Part shown: one piece after another, positions 1 through 7,461 of the stretch
How the letters are laid out: the number at the start of each line of letters is the position of its first letter
Numbering within the stretch: the stretch's first letter is position 1
Source: Physocladia obscura
Lineage: Eukaryota; Chytridiomycota; Chytridiomycetes; Chytridiales; Chytriomycetaceae
Length of the DNA: 10,125 nucleotides
NCBI GenBank assembly: GCA_027596945.1
Contig: JADGJH010001411.1
Location: forward strand, 1-10,125
Direction: 5' to 3'
Translations under genes and position numbers: made by a program
Notes under the pieces: model-generated
What the model was told of the DNA's origin: nothing
What the model saw: the letters and a program-made list of their open reading frames with translations, nothing else
Databases searched by the model: none

Positions 1-219
1 GTCATAATGCTTTCCAGAATCGTCAGTCGGTTGCTTTCGGACACGATATTTTGACCATTGTTTTTGAAAGGCTTTAGTTGCATCAGGATTGCTCTGGGAT
101 GGTGCTGGCTGAGATTTTGGATCGAGGTTTGAACGTAGAAGTTTGTAATCGTGTTCCTTGAACGATTCTGAATAACAAGAGCTAGGCTCAAACTGGATTG
201 AAAAAATAACAAAACTCAT
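1..219 (-). CDS. N-terminal part of an unrecognised protein, cut by the window edge
   Basis: Reading the minus strand from the ATG at 219-217 gives 73 uninterrupted codons to the window edge. The composition is that of a real soluble protein: after a short hydrophobic start (MSFVIFSIQ) it is polar and charged, with a Ser/Pro/Gln-rich stretch near residues 36-47 and a basic segment near residues 52-64 (motif QKQWSKYRVRKQP). I do not recognise the family. The frame continues past base 1, so the C-terminus lies to the left. The start is uncertain. The stretch encoding residues 1-9 resembles a 3' splice site (T-rich tract, then CAATCCAG), so coding may instead resume at about 192 after an intron with the true start further upstream. 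The gene is divergent from uS17m with about 500 bp between them. Confidence 0.6.
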   Translation of the reverse strand, partial: MSFVIFSIQFEPSSCYSESFKEHDYKLLRSNLDPKSQPAPSQSNPDATKAFQKQWSKYRVRKQPTDDSGKHYD

Positions 220-737
220 CAGAGGGAAAAAAGAGGCAAAATAGCGGAAAAGATGGGCTATTTTAACCTTTGACTCCACATGCCCCCACCATCTAATCAA
301 AAAAATGTTTTAGTATTGAAATTATCCTTTGTCTGGAAACAAAATAAAAAACGCACGTAACTCGCCACCTTTTCCGTTTCGCCCTTTGTTTTTAATGTAC
401 TCTTCTCTTTCAGCTTCCCTCGACACCTACATAATAAATTAACGGCCCGAAAAGAGTGGATAGAAAAATATCTACTTTGTGTGGCTGAAACGAAGCTTGG
501 AATGTGGAGCCCATATTCAAATTCTGTTCGGTGTCAAGCTGTATTTTTCGATTTTATTACCCGTGTGAAAGAAAGACAATAATTATGAGAGAGTTTCATT
601 TACATCATGGTTTCGGCGCAATTTAGACAGACCTGCATTTGATATTGCTAATTGTGGTTGAGGTTGATTTGGCATTTCGTGATTTTTCAAAATTTGTGAA
701 TCTTGAGTAGATTTTCGCTTTTCTTTTTCGTGCAGAA
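220..737. promoter_or_regulatory. Divergent intergenic region between the left-edge gene and uS17m
   Basis: About 520 bp with no supported gene. It separates two head-to-head genes and so must hold both promoters. No clear TATA box stands out. Immediately before the uS17m ATG is a pyrimidine-rich TTTTCTTTTTCGTGCAG, which looks like a 3' splice acceptor, so the uS17m 5' leader may contain an intron ending at about 735. Minus-strand open frames at 583-1047 are antisense to the uS17m exons and are not counted as genes. Confidence 0.4.
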
Positions 738-1260
738 ATGTCAGCTGCAATCGCATCTTCAAAGTCAGCATCGCGGCCCGCACAGACGTTTTTCGGGCTT
801 GTAGTCAGCGCAAAGCTGATGCAAAAGACGATCAAAGTTCGCGTTGCGCGCACAAAAATGCATCCGACAGTGCTGAAGGTAACGATTGATTGTTCATCGA
901 AATAACTCTTTGACCCTGCATTATTATCATCCAGCCAATAACGACACACAAGAATTTTCTCGTGCATGACGCAAAAGAGTCATGTGTCGTTGGCGATTGG
1001 GTGCGCATCGATGCCTGTCGTAAACAGAGCAAAAATAAAAACTTCAAACTGGGAGAAATAGTACACCCTGCTGTTCGTGTTGTTGAGCCGGATACTGGAG
1101 TCGTACATTCGCAAGCTTCAAAGGTTGGCTTTATTTCGTTGTTTATGTGTTAAATAACTTGTCAAAAAAACAACAGAATGTCAAGAAGCTTTTCAAAAAA
1201 GACGAATACAAACAGCCGTCGATTCTGGAACAGCTTGAAAAACTCGAAAAACACGCTTAA
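738..1260 (+). CDS. Mitochondrial small-subunit ribosomal protein uS17m, three exons
   Basis: Exons 738-878, 935-1123 and 1177-1260 join to a 137-residue protein ending at TAA 1258-1260. Both junctions fall between codons. The fold signature is the S17 OB-fold: MQKTIKVRVARTKMHP in exon 1, then NFLVHDAKESCVVGDWVRI and KNFKLGEIVHPAVRV in exon 2. The motif 'GD.V.I..CR..SK.K.F.LGEIV' is typical of bacterial and organellar uS17, which contacts 16S-like rRNA in the small subunit. The length and the short C-terminal extension (KKDEYKQPSILEQLEKLEKHA) fit a mitochondrial rather than cytosolic form. This assignment rests on family knowledge; no search was run. Intron 1 (879-934, GTAACG..CCAG) is conventional. 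Intron 2 (1124-1176) starts GTTGGC, a weak donor; if retained, translation stops at 1151-1153. An AATAAA lies 18 bp after the stop. Confidence 0.9.
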
Positions 1261-1277
1261 TTTTCTCTGGATACTGA

Positions 1278-1283
1278 AATAAA
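1278..1283 (+). other. Candidate polyadenylation signal of uS17m
   Basis: AATAAA lies 18 bp downstream of the uS17m stop codon in AT-rich sequence, a usual place for a fungal 3'-end positioning element. Such hexamers are common in AT-rich DNA, so only the position supports it. Confidence 0.5.
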
Positions 1284-1860
1284 ATTGTCGTTAAATATTC
1301 CAAACCAGCATAAATTCTTCAAATCGACGTACAAAATTTTATATTATTTATTTATTGACATGTATCAAAAGAAATCATAAACTTATTGCTTGGAATTCTT
1401 TATGCAGTTACTGATAACTGTTTTTTTTTATCCGATCCACTTTCCAAGTGAAAGTTGCTACTACTGTTTTTCATTTTACTCGATGAGGACTGATAAAACA
1501 CATAAATTTGATTCGCCTCATAATACTTAATTTTTTAATCCCAAGCGAAATAAACGCTCATATAAAGAAAATGAGATACTATCTCTTAATGTGCAATTAG
1601 TAAAATGGTAGTCATATATCTCTTACCATTGTTGACTAAGTAATGGTTTATTGAAAATTGAATTGTCAGCACGTAGACAAACCAAAAGTCAAAAATTTTC
1701 CTGTACTTTTTGCATCTGGAATCTATCAGAGACTAACTTTATAGCATTATGAATATTTTGTCTGTGCGCTATCCTTAAAAGCTCAGCTCCAAGAAATGCC
1801 TAGAAGACCAGTATTTTTATACTTTCTGGAATTCCCGTTAGTATCCCAATCTAGCAGTAG
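1284..1860. other. AT-rich intergenic stretch with no supported gene
   Basis: No coding-like reading was seen in any frame. It contains a 6-bp-stem hairpin followed by nine T (1405-1429), a 7-bp inverted repeat around 1603-1630 (AATGGTA..TACCATT) and, near its end, a 14-bp match (about 1805-1818, AGACCAGTATTTTT) to the inner arm of the inverted repeat at 4671-4780. None of these identifies a gene or RNA. Confidence 0.5.
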
Positions 1861-2524
1861 GAGCAGGCGCACCTGTCCGTCGCATCACCGCGGATCTTAT
1901 GGACGCGTCTGGACCGCATAATTCCGACCCTCAACGACTTTATAGTAAAACAAATCCATCACCAACTCACAGACGCCAACAACGATGCGATGCTGACAAC
2001 GAAGCAGGATTAACCAACATCGACGAAACGCGACTGGCATTTTGCAAAAGCGCTAATTTAGCTGCAATGCCGCGTGGTGCGCCGTGCACTGTCTTCGATG
2101 ACGACGAGCGGGTTATTGTCACCCATCTTGTTGGTTCTACGCGGCGACATCGTTCCAAAAATGAAAAATCCGATGAGCGGAATCCAAAAAATGTGGAAAA
2201 TACGAGTATGCAGAGGACGCGTTTGAAAGCGATGATAAAACTGATAAACGTCGCGATGTACATCAAAAAAAATCAACTTCTTCGAAGAAAAAAGACAGGA
2301 AACGGAGCTCAGCGGACGACCACGAATTTGATAGCTATAACCTCAAAAAGGACAAGCAAAGTGGAGGCGGTGATAGTGGCAAGAATTCCTCCGGATGTGA
2401 TTCAGATGGCGGGTATGACGCAAAAAAAAAGGGTACTACTCCGATAAAAAAAGGCAGTGGTGAATATGATAGTTATGAATATGTAAAATCTTCAAAGAAA
2501 TCGGTGGCAGGCGGAGACGATTGA
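1861..2524 (+). pseudogene. Broken or error-containing gene with a Lys/Ser/Asp/Gly-rich C-terminal tail
   Basis: This block is GC-richer than its flanks and looks coding, but the protein-like reading changes frame. From 1861 to 2010 one frame gives RLDRIIPTLNDFIVKQIHHQ and then stops at 2011. From about 2011 to 2175 the frame of the ATG at 1899 gives a plausible segment (TVFDDDERVIVTHLVGSTRR). From 2177 to the TGA at 2522-2524 a third frame, with no ATG, gives 115 residues rich in K, S, D and G, with repeated aromatic-acidic units (EFDSYNLKK, EYDSYEYVKSSKK, KYEYAEDAF). The second switch falls at a run of six A (about 2185-2190), a typical site for a one-base indel. The intact 182-codon frame from 1899 covers the block but has a less natural composition at both ends. 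An intron (GTAAAA at 1945 to CTAATTTAG near 2062) is an alternative for the first switch. I do not recognise the family. Confidence 0.4.
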
Positions 2525-3321
2525 CGGAAAGAGAGGCCAGCAAGTGCGAAAGGAGAACAAGCAATCGATTCACAGTAAAAGACTAAGAGTATAAAAGATC
2601 TTAATCCGCTTCTGTCGACTAAATATGTATCAATCTTTGGCTGCCAAATTTTGGTATTTACCATGGAAACGGGCTGCTGACCACAGGGTTTCGAAATTTC
2701 AACATTCATCTTAAAAGTGTCTGGAATACATGAGTTACAATTGGAATAACTAAAAAAAAACGACTTATTTTTATTATTATTGTGTATGTTTTGGAGGCTG
2801 AAACGAAATTCGAGCCTTTTTTTTTTTTTTTTTTTTATTAATAAAATTTGAAAGTTTATAATTTGGGCGATTGCAATTAGCCTTTCGATGAAACAAAGGC
2901 ACTGCCCGAATATGGTTGACTTAAAATGAGCATAGCTTACCAGAACTAGATAATAAGTCAAAAATACTGATGGATCCTGACCTGCCGACCCACATCTTTT
3001 TATTTCCGGGACGATCTGCCAACTTGCGCAGAAATTTTATCTCTCACATATGAAGTATGACTGAATATGTAAACCTGATTGACACATAAAGAATAAAACA
3101 ACAAAAAAAAATTCCATTTTTATTGTGAGAATTGCACCAAATCAAAATTTGATCCCAGAATTTTGCGCCAACGGAAATCTGCGCCAAAACTGCACTGTGT
3201 GTCAGCACTGCACCAAAAAGGATTGTATTCACCTGCTATAAGTAACATATGCTAAAATACATAGAGTCTACACAATGAATCATCAAATAGCTCTATATTG
3301 CTTGTTTATGTTTGTATGCAG
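2525..3321. other. AT-rich intergenic stretch with simple repeats
   Basis: No gene is supported. The stretch holds a 20-T tract (2817-2836), ATT microsatellite-like sequence just before it (2767-2780), and four copies of TGC(A/G)CCAA between 3133 and 3216. A 162-codon minus-strand frame across 2473-2961 owes part of its length to the T tract (a lysine run on the minus strand) and part to being antisense to the upstream tail, so it is not called. Confidence 0.5.
2817..2836. repeat. Poly-T tract of 20
   Basis: Twenty consecutive T on the plus strand (poly-A on the minus). No coding sequence, TATA or duplicated flank was found beside it that would mark it as the tail of a minus-strand retroposed copy. 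It is best read as a simple homopolymer. Confidence 0.8.
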
Positions 3322-4665
3322 GAACTTCACAGACAACACTATAATTACCACATTGAAACTCTCACAGGTAAATACAATAATCTATATTTTGTACTCTTGA
3401 CTGTCTGCTCTTGGTAATCTACAATCAATTTCAATTCAAATCTATTATCAGTGCCCTTAAATAACATTCTTTTGGAAGCCATCACCGCTACTGGCAATAT
3501 GCACCCTTCAAATCAGGACTTTTGAAATTTCCTGATTCTGATCCAATTGACCAATTGACAGTTGCACTTTCTGGAAGATTTAATTTTACAGCTAGTTTAT
3601 ACCAACAGGATTTTGTTGCCAAAAAAGGAAAACTCATTACAAAATTTCATGTTAATGTCAACACACTTGATGAGCTCAAGATGTTAGTATTGAAAAAAGC
3701 AAAAGAATATAAAATTCTGCACAGATATGTGATTGTTGATGGTGGTTTGTACACATGGGGAACAAAGTTGACTGAGGAACTTGATGTCACTGATATGCAT
3801 TCATTTTATGGCTTTCAGAAAGGAGGATCCAAACAGAGTTGGATCAAGCCATCTGATATTACTGAGTCATGGATGCAGAAATGGGTCAAGGAGACAGTTG
3901 AAGTTAGTGTCATGCCATATCCAATTTGACAAATTGTTGGCAAAGCTTCTGGAACTGGGAAAAGCCAATTAAGCTGGAGTTGCTGCAGAACAGATTCATA
4001 AGAAAATGGTTGTGAAGTTGAAAGATACACATACATCTTCATTTACTGCAAATGACTCATCATGGAGAATGTGGGCCAATCTTATTCTAAATGTGAGAAA
4101 TGAAACTCAAGACTTTCTGATGAATTTGTCACAGAAAATTAATTACTGTCCTCGAAGACCATATCCACACCTCCTCAGCATACTGCAATTATCAAAAGAT
4201 GCTTCATCAAGAGGCACAAGATTTTGAATAATCCAAAGGCAACAGGCAAGCTCATCAGCAATTGGAAGACGTCAAATTTAGAAATTTGAACAACTTGACA
4301 TTCAAGTACTTTTCATGTCATGCCAGCCTCCTTTAAGATTAATGAAACTGAGCTTGTACTTATGCTTGATCCTGGGTATTTCTTTTGGTATAAGTGTTTT
4401 GCTTCATCCAAGAATAAAACAGGGTTTTTTTAATATTGGTCAACCAACCACTTTCACTGAGTTGGGTCATGCTTTTGAAAAGCTGCTGCTGCTATCAACA
4501 ATTGACCCCATCTCGTATTTCATACTGACTTATCCAAGCAAACACTGTTGATGGCTGCTTGTCAAACAGTGTGGCTATTTGTGACTCTGTCAGCCACGAT
4601 TGTCAATGGCGCAATTGTTGTGGTTCGTATTTGAAATGCGCCCATTTTTTGATTTTGTGTCAAGA
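3322..4665 (+). pseudogene. Decayed, probably formerly spliced gene of unknown, possibly repeat-derived, family
   Basis: A 46-nt exon-like segment (3322-3367: ELHRQHYNYHIETLT) sits between TTTGTATGCAG and GTAAATAC. It joins in frame to 3452 onward, after an acceptor ATTATCAG (VPLNNILLEAITATGNMHPS). A one-base shift near 3520 leads into the longest intact piece, 3522-3929 (for example HRYVIVDGGLYTWGTKLTEE and SWMQKWVKETVEVSVMP). A second shift near 3920 leads to KLLAKLLELGKAN, a TAA, then AGVAAEQIHKKMVVKLKD. A further shift near 4056 leads into a frame running to about 4440 (VGQSYSKCEK, TAIIKRCFIKRHKILNNPK, ETELVLMLDPGYFFWYKCF), broken by stops. From about 4541 a Cys-rich reading (DCQWRNCCGSYLKCAHF) ends near 4690. 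No known catalytic motif was recognised. Several stops are TGA or TAA, as expected from CGA or CAA by C-to-T change. The disruptions suggest a dead copy of a repeated gene, but repetition cannot be shown from one window. Confidence 0.5.
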
Positions 4666-4670
4666 CAATA

Positions 4671-4780
4671 CCAAACTTGAAAAATACTGGTCAATCTGCT
4701 GAAAAATACTGGTCTGCCACCATTAATACATTGTGATCAAGCAAGAGACCAGTATTTTTTTGCAGTATTTTCAAGTTTGG
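4671..4780. repeat. Imperfect inverted repeat with doubled inner motif
   Basis: The left arm (4671-4715) starts CCAAACTTGAAAAATACTG and the right arm (4746-4780) ends CAGTATTTTCAAGTTTGG, complementary over about 18 bp with one A indel. The inner ends also pair: AAAAATACTGGTCT at about 4702-4715 against AGACCAGTATTTTT at 4746-4759. The left arm carries AAAAATACTGGTC twice, separated by nine bases. The 30-bp centre is not repeated. The structure could be a foldback or MITE remnant, or two transposon ends brought together; no clear target-site duplication is visible. A 14-bp piece of the inner arm recurs near 1805. Confidence 0.75.
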
Positions 4781-4785
4781 CAAAA

Positions 4786-5033
4786 GTAAGTTTTTTCACT
4801 TGTCGCATTTATTTTGAAATCGGCTGTAAAATGAAGTTAAATTTATAGAAATTAAATTTTAAAAAAAAATTGATTACTTGACTAGAATAAAAATAAGGTA
4901 ATAAAAAGTACAGATCTCAATAAGCATAAAAATTATAAAAGAAAAAAAATTAATATTGGTTTGCTGGCGGCTGAAAACTTTCTCTGAAAATGAAGGCTGA
5001 AATTTTGAACTTGACAAAGCTTTTTGATTTCAG
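4786..5033 (+). other. Candidate 5' leader intron of the UBA-vWA gene
   Basis: GTAAGT at 4786-4791 is a perfect fungal-type donor, and TTTTTGATTTCAG ends at 5033 as a good acceptor 38 bp before the ATG at 5072. The 248-bp interval is AT-rich with no coding reading. If spliced, the first exon would be non-coding and would include or abut the inverted repeat at 4671-4780. This is inference from splice-site appearance only. Confidence 0.4.
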
Positions 5034-5071
5034 GTCACGAAAATTGCAAGAGTCTCTGTGAAAAAAAGACA

Positions 5072-6760
5072 ATGGCAGAAACAAGAACGCAAGCTGAACA
5101 ACAACTTGTCGAGATGGGTTTCGAGCTTTCACTTGCACAATTTGCGCTGAATGAAAGTAACAACGATGTCGCAGACGCAGTGACCTTCATTATGAACTCT
5201 TCCCCAAAGGCAAATTCTAAAACAATCGCTGAGGAACTCGAACTGCCAGGCTACTCTTTGCTTTCCGAGCCTGAGAAAAATTATGAAAAGTCGGGAATCT
5301 CGAAAAAAGAACTCGGCTTCGCCAAAACTGGAGCCGTAAGTGGAAGCGGAATCAGTGCTTCAGCCACAAGCCACTTTGTGGTTCCAATTGCTCCACTCCC
5401 AGAGCAGAATCTAGAAAAACACAAGTCAAAAATAGGCAAATGGATCGGCAGCATCGGTGATCACAGCAAGAAAATTAACGACGAAGAATTGCGGCGCTGG
5501 GGTCCAATCGGCTCACAAACGCACAACATCGTCATGCAATATTGGAGCACAACGCGTATGGCGAATCATTGGATCAACCTCAGACAGTCAAACCAAACTG
5601 CTTATCTTAGGTATTTACATGACGGATACTGTGAGCCAATTCCAACTGCATGGGTGTACAACCGAAAACTTGCAATGCTGTATCCAGAATATTATGTTCA
5701 ATCGACTGGATTCGAAAGTCCCGGCGAAGAGCGACTTTACTATGTTCTTAATCATCTGCAACCTTACGATTCTCGCGAGCGGCACGTTCAGATTCGTCCG
5801 CTCAATCTATCACAAAATCCCTACGCAGCAGTTGCTCGAGGAAATAAACGTATGACGCTTGCCAGACCTATTGATCCTGAACTGCAGCGTTTATATGCAA
5901 GTCCACATGACGTTTTTCTTTCCGGAAATGTGAGGTCACATGAATATTCTCGTCAAGTTCCCCATAAAACATACGAAGCCCGACAGCAGGCATTGCACGC
6001 ACTCGCAGATGGAATTGTGCATGGAACAGACCATTTGGAGACAATGCTTCTTGTAGATGTGTCCGGTTCCATGATGTGGGATCCACGAACTGGCGTTCGT
6101 GGTCCTGATGGAATTTTCCGAATTCATGACCAACTATCCAACATTCAGCTTGTGAAAAATCTAGTTCATCGTGTTCTGAATCACATGGTTCCACGCGCTC
6201 AACGTGAACATCCGGGTGTCGACGGAATTCCTACAGTCACGTTTGCAACTACTGCTGCATTTGTTGGCAATTTAACACCTGCACTATTTGAAAGTGATTG
6301 GAACAGAAAAGTGGTTCATGCAAGAAACTTTGGTGGTTCTACACAGGTTATGCAAGGATGGCAAACAGTTAAAGCAACTTATTTCGAAGCAATGCATAAA
6401 TTAGGGCATGGCTATCGCCATCCAGATTTTGGGTGGCAAGCAACGCCAGGGATGCCCAAGCTTTCTCTTTTGGTTTTTCTTGACGGCGAAGCAAATGATA
6501 TGGACGAATTTGAGTTGGAACTGATGGGCGAAACATGGGCGTACGTAACGATTGCTCTTGTTGGATATGAAAATTGTCCGCACCATCATTCACATGCCAT
6601 TGAGTTGGAACGCGTATGTAAGTTCAATCCTCATGTAGAATTTCATGATGTTCAAGGACGTGTGTTGGAGCGATTGCTTGTTGAGGATCTGTTGAAATCA
6701 GTGTATCCTGTCGATCCACCTGATTACACCGAAATTTTATCACCTGCTTATGAAGTTTGA
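5072..6760 (+). CDS. UBA and von Willebrand factor A domain protein, 562 residues
   Basis: A single open frame from ATG 5072 (ACAATGG context) to TGA 6758-6760. The frame is open upstream to a TTG at 5024, but that part crosses a likely splice acceptor, so the ATG is chosen. Residues about 6-43 form a UBA domain: VEMGF loop (M15-G16-F17) followed by ALNESNNDVADAVTFI, the three-helix ubiquitin-binding pattern. Residues about 110-320 are a middle region I cannot name, rich in Trp, Tyr and His (KWIGSIGDH, RRWGPIGSQTHNIVMQYW). Residues about 325-540 are a vWA domain with the MIDAS metal site DVSGS (D329, S331, S333), a loop FGGST with T424 as probable second ligand, and a third-strand aspartate in VFLDGE (D471). 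UBA domains bind ubiquitin and vWA domains mediate metal-dependent protein contact, so a ubiquitin-linked adaptor role is inferred, with no enzyme motif seen. No signal peptide or membrane span is visible, which suggests a cytosolic or nuclear protein. AATAAA follows the stop at once. The gene is intact, in contrast to its flanks. Confidence 0.85.
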   Translation: MAETRTQAEQQLVEMGFELSLAQFALNESNNDVADAVTFIMNSSPKANSKTIAEELELPGYSLLSEPEKNYEKSGISKKELGFAKTGAVSGSGISASATSHFVVPIAPLPEQNLEKHKSKIGKWIGSIGDHSKKINDEELRRWGPIGSQTHNIVMQYWSTTRMANHWINLRQSNQTAYLRYLHDGYCEPIPTAWVYNRKLAMLYPEYYVQSTGFESPGEERLYYVLNHLQPYDSRERHVQIRPLNLSQNPYAAVARGNKRMTLARPIDPELQRLYASPHDVFLSGNVRSHEYSRQVPHKTYEARQQALHALADGIVHGTDHLETMLLVDVSGSMMWDPRTGVRGPDGIFRIHDQLSNIQLVKNLVHRVLNHMVPRAQREHPGVDGIPTVTFATTAAFVGNLTPALFESDWNRKVVHARNFGGSTQVMQGWQTVKATYFEAMHKLGHGYRHPDFGWQATPGMPKLSLLVFLDGEANDMDEFELELMGETWAYVTIALVGYENCPHHHSHAIELERVCKFNPHVEFHDVQGRVLERLLVEDLLKSVYPVDPPDYTEILSPAYEV

Positions 6761-6765
6761 ATTAA

Positions 6766-6771
6766 AATAAA
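6766..6771 (+). other. Candidate polyadenylation signal of the UBA-vWA gene
   Basis: AATAAA begins five bases after the TGA stop. This is close for a cleavage signal but usable in compact fungal genes, and no competing hexamer lies nearby. Confidence 0.4.
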
Positions 6772-7461
6772 AGATATTCCTGAGATATTTCCAAAAAATT
6801 ACTCACACTTGAGGCAATCCACCTTTACCACCATGACAATACATTGATAATGTTGTAGAATCCTCCACATGTTTCTTGAAAAATTTTCCAGTTCAGTTTT
6901 GATAGGAAACTTGGCAGCTGTATTTGTCACAACAGCAACCAAAGCAGTATTAGTTGACTAAAACTGTTGGAATCAGATACATTTAACATATTTTATTCCA
7001 ATATTTATTGTATCATTATCAATTAAAGTCGAGCTGTTTATTAAATCTAAAAGTAGAATCCATGCAACTGTCAAATCCAACATATTATTTATATCCCGCA
7101 ACAAAGAATAGCTAAAAACTGTGTTTATGCAATGGCGGAAAAATTTTTTGCTGCTGGCAAGCAAATCATTAAGCGTTGGAGATTATTTTTAATTTTTTAG
7201 AATTTTCTCAAACTTTTCATTACTTTCTAGAACTCAAAAAACAATTCAAACAATTTTCAAACAATTTTCAACCACTTTCAAACCACTTTTTTCTTGAAGT
7301 ATCTTTTATTCTTTAGTATTTTTTTTTTTTTCTACTCCAAAAACTATTGTGAGTTTTCTTGAAACTGAAAAATTTGGGAGAAAACAATTTAAAATCAGGA
7401 ATAAACCATAAAGATCTTTCAAGCATACATATCTTTAAAACATTCATCAGAAAACAACAGA
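6772..7461. other. AT-rich stretch with no certain gene
   Basis: No gene is supported. A minus-strand open segment at 6948-6799 reads as 49 protein-like residues (VVTNTAAKFPIKTELENF) with no ATG and stops at both ends, possibly another relic. A plus-strand piece near 7132-7192 starts MAEKFFAAGKQIIKRW and soon stops. The stretch also contains a minisatellite (7241-7290) and a run of 13 T (7319-7331). Confidence 0.4.
7241..7290. repeat. Minisatellite of about 11-bp units
   Basis: Consecutive units AAACAATTTTC, AAACAATTTTC, AACCACTTTC and AAACCACTTTT follow one another, preceded by a partial AACAATTC. The period is 10-11 bp, and the unit changes from AACAATTTT to AACCACTTT midway, so the array holds two variants side by side. 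Confidence 0.7.

Noticed and set aside
583..1047. Three overlapping minus-strand open frames
   Set aside because: They are antisense to the uS17m exons and intron, which have clear family motifs.
1405..1429. Hairpin CAGTTA-CTGA-TAACTG followed by nine T, resembling a bacterial terminator
   Set aside because: The context is eukaryotic (spliced genes), the stem is only 6 bp, and T runs are common in this AT-rich DNA. No Pol III gene was found upstream.
2473..2961. 162-codon minus-strand open frame
   Set aside because: Composition is driven by the poly-T tract (a Lys run) and by being antisense to the 2177-2524 tail; no family features.
4315..4551. 78-codon frame with a hydrophobic stretch that could suggest a small membrane protein
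   Set aside because: Another frame over the same bases continues the protein-like reading of the decayed gene, and the hydrophobicity follows from T-rich codons. The later half may belong to the same relic.
5024..5071. Upstream extension of the UBA-vWA frame from a TTG codon
   Set aside because: No ATG, and it spans a strong 3' splice-site-like TTTTTGATTTCAG. The ATG at 5072 places the UBA domain at a normal distance from the N-terminus.
6973..7164. 63-codon minus-strand frame
   Set aside because: AT-driven Ile/Leu/Asn composition, no recognisable motif, and no supporting neighbours.
7201..7300. Possible CRISPR-like or spaced repeat array
   Set aside because: The units are 10-11 bp and contiguous without spacers: an ordinary minisatellite.
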